A stretch of DNA of 49,739 bases. It comes from Deltaproteobacteria bacterium. Lineage in GTDB: Bacteria; UBA10199; SBBF01. Made by a program: the position numbers and the translations under genes. The notes under the pieces were generated by a model, which made no database searches, was not told where the DNA came from, and worked only from the letters and a program-made list of their open reading frames with translations. Shown one piece after another: positions 21,861-27,876 of the stretch. Position 1 is the stretch's first letter, and each line of letters begins with the position of its first letter. The stretch spans positions 1-49,739 of the forward strand of contig JACPFC010000032.1 of assembly GCA_016183175.1 (NCBI GenBank), in the 5' to 3' direction.

Positions 21861-21943
21861 TTGTCCTTTCCAGCTCCGCTCCCACCTCGCTTGAACCAGT
21901 GGCGGGAGGCCCGGAACCCTTAATCAAAATGAGAAAAAGGGGT
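21861..21943. repeat. Direct-repeat copy upstream of brnTA 2
   Basis: TTGTCCTTTCCAGCTCCGCT, then CCCACCTCGCTTGAACCAGT and GGAACCCTTAATCAAAATGA, match the units at 19414-19644. It ends with GAGAAAAAGGGG as the third unit there does, and again precedes a brnT gene. Confidence 0.9.
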
Positions 21944-21983
21944 AGTCATGAGACGGAGCGAACAAAAACGATAAAAGAAAAGA

Positions 21984-22013
21984 TTGACGTAACTTCAAAT
22001 TGTGGCTACAATT
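21984..22013 (+). promoter_or_regulatory. Promoter and operator of brnTA 2
   Basis: TTGACG (21984-21989) and TACAAT (22007-22012) are 17 bp apart. The perfect palindrome AATTGT-GGCT-ACAATT (21998-22013) overlaps the -10. Transcription would start close to the GTG at 22020, so brnT 2 is probably leaderless. Confidence 0.65.
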
Positions 22014-22019
22014 TTAGTT

Positions 22020-22313
22020 GTGGCGACTTATGAATGGGATGAGGCCAAACGGCTGGGCAATGCGGCAAAACATGGGGTCGATTTTTTGGATGCCGATCTG
22101 GTTTTTGAATCGCCATTTAAGGTTTCAGTCGATGTAACCAGAGATTCTGAAAAGGAAAAGCGGTATGCCGATTTTGCGGAGGTAAAGGGGGTTGTTTTGA
22201 AACTGGTTTACACCCTCCGGGGGGACAAAATTCGATGCATCTCGTTAAGGGTGGCAAGCAGGTCGGAAAGGAGGTCTTATGAAAAAGCCAAAAATTGCCA
22301 GGTACTCAAGTGA
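22020..22313 (+). CDS. brnT: BrnT family toxin (copy 2)
   Basis: From the GTG at 22020 the protein has 97 residues beginning ATYEWDEAKRLGNAAKHGVD after the start. It contains FLDADLVFESPFKVSVDVTR and the C-terminal IRCISLRVASRSERRSYEKA, as in BrnT. An earlier GTG at 22002 lies inside the -10 box and is rejected. brnA 2 overlaps the 3' end by 35 bp. The pair precedes effector cassette D as brnTA 1 precedes cassette C. Confidence 0.9.
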   Translation: MATYEWDEAKRLGNAAKHGVDFLDADLVFESPFKVSVDVTRDSEKEKRYADFAEVKGVVLKLVYTLRGDKIRCISLRVASRSERRSYEKAKNCQVLK

Positions 22314-22602
22314 CACACTCAAAAAACTGCGCCGGTTTGGAAAAAGCGGCACAAACTGGTCAAGGGTCCGTTCCCTGCAGGAAGGGGAGGAAAATATCGA
22401 CTTTTCCGATTCTCCGGAAATTCCCCCCGATGTTTTTGCCAACTCAATCATCGGCAGGGAGTTGAGCGCGACGAGACCGCGCAAGTTCCAACTCACCCTG
22501 CGGATTGATGAAGATGTCTTGAAATGGTTTAAATCCAAGGGGCACGGTTATCAAACGCGCATCAACTCCCTGCTCCGCGCCTACAAAGAGGCCCATCGTT
22601 GA
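22279..22602 (+). CDS. brnA: BrnA family antitoxin (copy 2)
   Basis: The 107 residues follow an ideal AAAGGAGG ribosome-binding site. The C-terminal half is the ribbon-helix-helix-like BrnA core (KFQLTLRIDEDVLKWFKSKG, YQTRINSLLRAYKEA). The N-terminal half (TNWSRVRSLQEGEENIDFSD) is the linker that contacts BrnT in this family. The stop is 9 bp before the palindromic element of cassette D. Confidence 0.93.
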   Translation: MKKPKIARYSSDTLKKLRRFGKSGTNWSRVRSLQEGEENIDFSDSPEIPPDVFANSIIGRELSATRPRKFQLTLRIDEDVLKWFKSKGHGYQTRINSLLRAYKEAHR

Positions 22603-22610
22603 ACAATAGA

Positions 22611-22655
22611 CCATCCGATTTTCGGACGGCGCCCATCGGACGATCGGACGGTTTT
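22611..22655. promoter_or_regulatory. Upstream activator element of cassette D
   Basis: CCATCCGATTTTCGGACGGC, then CATCGGACGATCGGACGGTT. The inverted ATCCGAT/ATCGGAcg arms and the 68-bp distance to the -24 GG match cassettes B and C. Confidence 0.7.
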
Positions 22656-22720
22656 GGATAGGTGGTTCGGTTTTGTCCTTTTCAACTCACTGTAATCACT
22701 AAAAGTATTTTTTCATCGTT

Positions 22721-22738
22721 GTGGCATGGGGTTTGCTT
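22721..22738 (+). promoter_or_regulatory. Sigma-54 promoter of cassette D
   Basis: TGGCATGGGGTTTGC has GG (22723-22724) and GC (22735-22736) 10 bases apart, as in cassette C. The region from the upstream element to here is nearly identical to that of cassette C. Confidence 0.88.
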
Positions 22739-22764
22739 ATGAAATGGGGCGGAGGGTTACTTTT

Positions 22765-23466
22765 ATGGATCCCATCAAAGAAAACGATCTGACACTATCC
22801 ACGCCGGTTTCGCCGGCCAATCCCCAGCTTAAGGAACTGGACGCCCTTTCTTTTACGGACGAGGTCAACAACCTGTTGAAAATGGCGAAAAGGGATTTCT
22901 GGACCGAGGAGCATTTGATCGGCCAAGTTTTGTCGCTCACCGATCAAAATCCAAACCTGGTCAAAACGATGGATTTTCCCCGCACGGCGGAGGACATCAA
23001 AAATCAGCTTGTGATTCCCGCCAAGACAAAGCAGAATATCGAACATCTGGAATTTACCGTCAGCGAAAACAAGGTGGTTTATTATAACGACAAAGGGGAA
23101 GCGGTGGAAAGCTGGATCGCGGCAACGGGGAATTTGAGCGGCAAAGTCACAAATGGTAACAAAGGGCCGTTGCCTCCGGGAGAATATTCGTTTCGGGGAA
23201 AACCGCGGCCTAAAAACGAGGAGAATGTTCCAAAGAACTATAAATCTTTTACCGATCAGGAAGGGAATGGTTGGTCCCAATGGTTGAATCCGGCATTTGA
23301 AACAGAACGAGGGGGAGATGTGCCTTTATCACTCCATCCAGATGGTGGTAATGATGGAACAGCCGGCTGTGTCGGGCTGGAAACGCCAAATACGCAACCC
23401 TTCAGGGAAATGCTTGCGGAACGTTTGGAGGAAAATCCCGATTTGGTTTTGATTGTAAAACCCTGA
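22765..23466 (+). CDS. Cassette D effector candidate: shared N-terminal domain plus L,D-transpeptidase-like C-terminus
   Basis: The ATG at 22765 follows GGCGGAGGG, giving 233 residues with no signal peptide. Residues 27-87 (ALSFTDEVNNLLKMAKRDF, QNPNLVKTMDFP, DIKNQLVIPA) align with cassette A (SNPELVKKNNLP, TIKTKIVEPY). Residues 92-233 hold KGPLPPGEYSFRGKPRPK and SLHPDGGNDGTAGCVGLE, where His191 and Cys202 fit the H...GTxGC motif of L,D-transpeptidase-like enzymes, including the Tlde1-type effectors that damage peptidoglycan. This domain differs from that of cassette B. The stop TGA shares a base with the ATG of the next gene. Confidence 0.68.
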   Translation: MDPIKENDLTLSTPVSPANPQLKELDALSFTDEVNNLLKMAKRDFWTEEHLIGQVLSLTDQNPNLVKTMDFPRTAEDIKNQLVIPAKTKQNIEHLEFTVSENKVVYYNDKGEAVESWIAATGNLSGKVTNGNKGPLPPGEYSFRGKPRPKNEENVPKNYKSFTDQEGNGWSQWLNPAFETERGGDVPLSLHPDGGNDGTAGCVGLETPNTQPFREMLAERLEENPDLVLIVKP

Positions 23467-24050
23467 TGAAAAAACTTTCTCTTTTCGCGCCAATTTTTTC
23501 CGCTCTTATCTGTATCCAGCTCTTTCTTACCCAACCGGTCGTTTATGCAGAGACAGCCAATCCTCGTGTTGAGACAAAAACAATGAGTCGAATGGAAATC
23601 ATTAAGATTCTGCAGAACGTCGAAAAACAAAAGGGTGATTCCTGGTTTGATTATTGGGATGTTGTTTTTGCCACTTTAACTCAAATGCATCCCTTGCTTG
23701 CTCAAGGGATGGACAAAGAATTATGCACTGAATTTTTTAAATTTCTTGCCCACTTTACCTCCTATGGTCTTGATGGCGAGCCCGCTGAAGTTATTCCCTC
23801 TGATTTTGTGGAAATATTTTGGGCCAATCCCGAACTAATCGGAGAGACGTTCAAACAATATTCCGATAAACCGTTACAAGTGCCTTATGACTCTCCTGTG
23901 AGCGCCAAAACGGAAAAACAGTTTCTCTATCAGGTCCTGGAAGCGGGTTGGGAAGATTTTCTAAATGATAAAAACAAAAACGATCCGAAAGTTGTAGAAC
24001 TCACCAAAAAACTCAAAGCCCTTAATCCAGGCCCCACATCCAAGCCGTAG
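23466..24050 (+). CDS. Exported candidate immunity protein of cassette D
   Basis: The 194 residues begin with signal peptide MKKLSLFAPIFSALICIQLF through VVYAET, with likely cleavage after VYA (residue 28). The mature protein is helical (SRMEIIKILQNVEKQKGDSW, EKQFLYQVLEAGWEDFLND) with no recognised domain. The one-base overlap with the effector gene (TGATG) makes the pair translationally coupled. I infer a periplasmic inhibitor of the cassette D enzyme from its position and export, not from homology. Confidence 0.6.
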   Translation: MKKLSLFAPIFSALICIQLFLTQPVVYAETANPRVETKTMSRMEIIKILQNVEKQKGDSWFDYWDVVFATLTQMHPLLAQGMDKELCTEFFKFLAHFTSYGLDGEPAEVIPSDFVEIFWANPELIGETFKQYSDKPLQVPYDSPVSAKTEKQFLYQVLEAGWEDFLNDKNKNDPKVVELTKKLKALNPGPTSKP

Positions 24051-24061
24051 CTGTCAGGGGG

Positions 24062-24150
24062 TTATCCGGAAGCCCCTGTCCCTTCACAATTTTCATCCGT
24101 TGATCCATCGCAATCGTTATCCGCGCTATCGCCGCGGGCATCCGCCGAAA
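24062..24150 (-). pseudogene. Remnant of a MopE-type metal-binding protein (after cassette D)
   Basis: The minus-strand translation ends SADARGDSADNDCDGSTDEN followed by CEGTGASG and a stop. This is the C-terminal end of a MopE-like metal-binding protein with nothing upstream of it. The nucleotide sequence is similar to the remnant at 21797-21850, so both modules end alike. Confidence 0.6.
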
Positions 24151-24254
24151 GGCAACCAAAGAATATTTGGAGGGAAAGGAGGGGCGGTTCACGCACGTCG
24201 CTTAAACTCGACATTTTTTTTCGGGCGGCGCTCGGCGGGGGAATGCCCATGAAA

Positions 24255-24306
24255 AAACAAAAGCCCGCCGGTTCCAGCGTTGCCGCTTTCCCCGACGGGC
24301 CTTTTT
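24255..24306 (-). terminator. Terminator-like hairpin downstream of the phasin-like gene
   Basis: On the minus strand GGCCCGTCGG pairs with CCGGCGGGCTT around a GAAAGCGGCAACGCTGGAA loop, followed by TTGTTTTTT. It probably ends transcription of the phasin-like gene and may also stop reading from the cassette side. Confidence 0.7.
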
Positions 24307-24333
24307 AGAGGGAGGTAGATTTGAAACTCTTTA

Positions 24334-24855
24334 TTACGCCGCCTTCTGCGTGATCACCTTCAGCTTTCTTTCCAGCGTGACCACCTTTTTGGACAGATCG
24401 TCCACTTCCTTCTGCGACGGAATGCTCAACACATGAAGCACCTGGTCGCGCGTGGTGACAACCCTCTCCTTGGCCGTTTCGACCAGATTGCTGCTCTGAA
24501 GCTTGTCCACAATCTGTTCGAAATTGATACGAACCTCCTTTAAGAGGGGATTGGCCACCTGAATGTCGAACTTTTTAAGCTTGGCCACCACTTCGTCGGC
24601 CAGATGGCGGATTTCCCTTTGAAGCTCATCCTTTTTGGCCGCCGCCCGTGAATAAATATCGGAGGAACTGATTTTTTCCACAATTTCGTCAAAATTTCTC
24701 TTCAGGAGCCGGCTGGACTTTTCGCCCCGTTTCATGAATTTGGAAACGGCCTTTTCCACCTCCCCCTCGAGCCTGCCGATCACGCCGTTAATCCGGATCA
24801 GCCTCTCCTTGAAAAACTGCGCCTGATGGATTTTTTTCGATTTGAAAGCCGGCAT
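24334..24855 (-). CDS. Phasin-like coiled-coil protein
   Basis: The 173 residues are almost entirely helical and highly charged, with heptad-like segments (RLIRINGVIGRLEGEVEKAV, LQREIRHLADEVVAKLKKFD). The C-terminal VLHVLSIPSQKEVDDLSKKV plus VTLERKLKVI resembles the end of polyhydroxyalkanoate granule-associated (phasin) proteins. No PHA synthase is in the window, so granule binding is not shown. It stands alone, with a terminator-like hairpin after it. Confidence 0.6.
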   Translation of the reverse strand: MPAFKSKKIHQAQFFKERLIRINGVIGRLEGEVEKAVSKFMKRGEKSSRLLKRNFDEIVEKISSSDIYSRAAAKKDELQREIRHLADEVVAKLKKFDIQVANPLLKEVRINFEQIVDKLQSSNLVETAKERVVTTRDQVLHVLSIPSQKEVDDLSKKVVTLERKLKVITQKAA

Positions 24856-24894
24856 AACTCCTCCTTATCTTAATTTAAGCCCAACCAAATCACT

Positions 24895-24962
24895 TTTTTG
24901 CCCCTACAACTTCCGCTCCCAAGCCGCTTTATCCGCCACTGGCTTTGCTACTTGGGAACCCT
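24895..24962. repeat. Diverged relative of the module-flanking repeat
   Basis: CTTCCGCTCCCAAGCCGCTT, then CCGCCACTGGCTTTGC and ACTTGGGAACCCTCC, share layout with the CCGCTCCCACCTCGCTTGAA...GGGAACCC units at 19414 and 21861. The arms CCCAAG and CTTGGG make it a weak palindrome. The rest of the gap 24856-25119 shows nothing recognisable. Confidence 0.4.
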
Positions 24963-25119
24963 CCTTAAAAAAAATTAATTGGCTTCACAATTGTCCGCTT
25001 TAACTCGCGTGAGATAACACGATGCGTCATTGGCTGTCAAGAAAAAAATTAACGCGACGCGCAATTTTTATTATATTTGTAAAAACTATTTAAATTCAAC
25101 TAGATATAATGGCATCCCT

Positions 25120-26922
25120 TCAGCCATGGGAGGCATGGAAGGTTTCTTGAACTGTTTGAGGATGGATGTCCTTCACATTGAGCACAAGAGACGAAACGCC
25201 GTTGAATTCGTTTAACTCGCAGGCAAAGGCGAGATCGACGGCGTTTTGCAAAAGATGAGAGAGGTCGGCCATCCCGAAGGCGATGGCATTCAGATTCGGC
25301 CCCGCCACTGGTGGGGGCCCTGCCGGTTGCCCGTTCCCACCGGCGGTACCGGCCCTGCCGGCGGTGAATTTGAGGTGCCTCTCGCCGACAATGCGCGGAA
25401 AGCGGGGGGTCACGGCACGGAGACAAAAAAGAGGGGCCGGATTTCCCACGCCGAACGGCTTCAATTTTTCCACTTCTGTAAGCAAGCGGCTGTCGATCTC
25501 TTCGAGCCTCAACTCGGCATCCAGCGTCAAAAACGGCCTGAAATCTTCCGGGTCGGCGCGCTCCCTGACGGCGGAATCGAAGGCGCGTTTAAAATTTTCC
25601 AGCCGTTCGGGCAAGAGGGTCAGCCCCGCCGCCGCCTTGTGCCCGCCGCATTTGATCAGATGTTCCCGGCAGGCCCTTAAGGTCTCAATGAGGTTCAACC
25701 CGCCAAAGGAGCGGGCCGAACCTTTCAGCCGGGGGATATCGGCGCCGAAGGAATCGCGCCCGAGCATGACCACCGGCCGGGAATATTTTTCCGCCAGCCG
25801 GGAGGCCACAATGCCGATCACCCCCGGATGCCACTCTTCCTGAAAAAGGACATGCCCCATCCTTTGCTGTGTCTCTTTGTCGGCCTCGAGAAGGGCAATC
25901 GCCTCCCGCAAAATCTGTTTTTCAACCCCTTGGCGCTCGGCGTTGGCGCTGTTTAATTCCTGCGCGAGGCGTCTTGCCTCGCCTGAATTTTCGGAAGTCA
26001 AAAGCCCGACCCCTTTTGAGGCATCGTACAGTCTGCCGCAGGCGTTGAGGCGGGGCCCCAGCCGGAATCCCAGATCGGCGGTCGACAACGTTTTTCCGCA
26101 CCCAGCGGCCTCTTTCAGGGCGACAATGCCGGGGCGCGTGGAACGATTCAACTCTTCGAGGCCGATTTTGACGAAAATGCGATTCGCCCCGGTGAGCGGA
26201 ACCACATCGGCCACCGTGGCCAGCGCCACCAGATCGAGAAACTGTTTCATGTTCGGCTCGGACAGCGAAGCGCCGAAAAAACCCTCTTCCCGCAAACGCA
26301 TTCTCAAGGCCAGCGCCAGGTTGAACGCCACGGCCGTTCCGCAGATTTCCTTTGCGGGATAAGGGCAGTCCGGCCGATGGGGATTGATGACGGCATAAGC
26401 CCTTGGAAGCTCATCCGGACATTCGTGATGGTCGGTGACAATCACGTCGATCCCCAAATCGCGCGCCGCTTCCGCCTCCTGATTGGCGGTAATGCCGTTG
26501 TCCACGGTGATCACGACATCGATCCCCTCGCCTTTGAGTTTTTTGAGCGCCCCGGTGTTGAGGGAATATCCCTCCTTCATCCGGTGAGGGACATAAAATG
26601 AAACGGGATTCCCCAACGACTTGAAAAACAGAAGCAGGAGCGACGTCCCGCAGGTTCCATCCACGTCGTAGTCGCCGTAGACGACGATTTTTTCCTTTTG
26701 TCGAATGGCGCGAATCAGACGATCCACCGCCTCATTCATCCCTTTCAGAAGAAAGGGGTTCGGCAGATCCTTGAGCGAGCCGGTCAGATAACGGCGGGTC
26801 GAATCCGGATCGGCGTAACCGCGATTGATCAGCAGACGGGCCAGAAGGGGGGAGATGTCAAGATGTTCCTCAAGATTTTTTTGTTCGGCGGGAAGAACCG
26901 GTTTGATGCGCCATTCTTTCAT
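25120..26922 (-). CDS. recJ: Single-stranded-DNA-specific exonuclease RecJ
   Basis: RecJ degrades single-stranded DNA 5' to 3' in recombination and mismatch repair. The 600 residues show the DHH-family motifs VVYGDYDVDGTCGTSLLL (near 80), VITVDNGI, IVTDHHECPDELP (DHH near 142), and the DHHA1 part GVIGIVASRLAEKYSRPVVM and SARSFGGLNL...CGGHKAAAGLTL. Near the C-terminus a Gly/Ala/Pro-rich stretch (GRAGTAGGNGQPAGPPPVAG) interrupts the OB-like domain and looks like a translated repeat insertion. It starts directly after the secF stop (TAGATG) and ends the tgt-yajC-secD-secF-recJ run. Confidence 0.97.
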   Translation of the reverse strand: MKEWRIKPVLPAEQKNLEEHLDISPLLARLLINRGYADPDSTRRYLTGSLKDLPNPFLLKGMNEAVDRLIRAIRQKEKIVVYGDYDVDGTCGTSLLLLFFKSLGNPVSFYVPHRMKEGYSLNTGALKKLKGEGIDVVITVDNGITANQEAEAARDLGIDVIVTDHHECPDELPRAYAVINPHRPDCPYPAKEICGTAVAFNLALALRMRLREEGFFGASLSEPNMKQFLDLVALATVADVVPLTGANRIFVKIGLEELNRSTRPGIVALKEAAGCGKTLSTADLGFRLGPRLNACGRLYDASKGVGLLTSENSGEARRLAQELNSANAERQGVEKQILREAIALLEADKETQQRMGHVLFQEEWHPGVIGIVASRLAEKYSRPVVMLGRDSFGADIPRLKGSARSFGGLNLIETLRACREHLIKCGGHKAAAGLTLLPERLENFKRAFDSAVRERADPEDFRPFLTLDAELRLEEIDSRLLTEVEKLKPFGVGNPAPLFCLRAVTPRFPRIVGERHLKFTAGRAGTAGGNGQPAGPPPVAGPNLNAIAFGMADLSHLLQNAVDLAFACELNEFNGVSSLVLNVKDIHPQTVQETFHASHG

Positions 26923-27873
26923 CTACCTTTTGCCGATTCCACGGACGAGCCCCCGGTGCGGGAAAAGGCGGTTGAATGCGAGATAAACAGGCGATGCAAT
27001 GAATATCGTCGAGTAACTTCCGACAATGGCGCCCACAACCATGAAAAAGGCAAAATCGTGGATCACGCCGCCGCCGAAAAGAAAAAGGACAACCATCGCA
27101 AAAAGGACGGTCAGCGAGGTGATGACGGTCCGGCTCAAGGTCTCGTTGACCGACCGGTTCACCAGATCGGAAAGCGGCACCGAGGCGGGGAGTTTTTTCA
27201 GATTTTCGCGGATCCGGTCGAAAATAATGACCGTGTCGTTGACCGAATAACCGATTAAAGTCAGCACCGCCGCCAGAATGGGGAGATTGAATTCCTTGCC
27301 GAAAAAAACAAAAAAACCGAGGCTGATGATCACGTCATGGAGAAGCGCCACAATGGCCCCCGGCGAAAACAAAAAATCAAACCGCCAGCCGATATAGACA
27401 AGCATGAGGAGCCAGGTAAGCCCCATGGCGAAAAATCCCCGCTTGCGCAGGTCGGCCCCCACCTTCGCCCCAACCATCTCCTCCGACAAAAGCGTAAAGC
27501 CGTCGGGGCCAAGCGTCTGGTTAAGCCTTGCCATGATCTCTTTCACAATCTCCCGCCCCTCCTGCTGTTTGATCTTGATGAGGAAGCTGTTTTCGGTTTC
27601 CACCCCGAAGCGGACGACCTGCACATCGCCGACGTTCAATCCTTCGATAAGCCCGCGGATCCTGCCGTCGCCCGTCGGCTCCTTGAATTTGTAGACGAGT
27701 TTGATCCCCCCCCTGAAATCGACCCCCAGGTTCAAGCCCCGCTCAATCATGAAAGTGACGCTTAAAATGCCCAGGACAATAGAGATCGATATAAAATGCC
27801 ACTTCCATTTCATGAACGGAAATCCGGTGTTTTCCGCAGGCGCCGCCGCTAGGTTGTTGTTGTTGGGTGCCAT
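26923..27873 (-). CDS. secF: Protein translocase subunit SecF
   Basis: The 316-residue membrane protein helps SecYEG export using the proton motive force. Residues 22-42 form the first span. The periplasmic P1-type motif GVDFRGGIKLVYKF follows near 50, and the C-terminal half has five further spans with LTLIGYSVNDTVIIFDRIRE (near 205) and SLTVLFAMVVLFLFGGG. The length is normal. It is 3 bp downstream of secD and directly followed by recJ. Confidence 0.97.
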   Translation of the reverse strand: MAPNNNNLAAAPAENTGFPFMKWKWHFISISIVLGILSVTFMIERGLNLGVDFRGGIKLVYKFKEPTGDGRIRGLIEGLNVGDVQVVRFGVETENSFLIKIKQQEGREIVKEIMARLNQTLGPDGFTLLSEEMVGAKVGADLRKRGFFAMGLTWLLMLVYIGWRFDFLFSPGAIVALLHDVIISLGFFVFFGKEFNLPILAAVLTLIGYSVNDTVIIFDRIRENLKKLPASVPLSDLVNRSVNETLSRTVITSLTVLFAMVVLFLFGGGVIHDFAFFMVVGAIVGSYSTIFIASPVYLAFNRLFPHRGLVRGIGKR

Positions 27874-27876
27874 AAG

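Noticed and set aside
22002-22019. Earlier GTG start for brnT 2 (MATILV)
   Set aside because: It lies within the -10 element TACAAT and could not be in the transcript.
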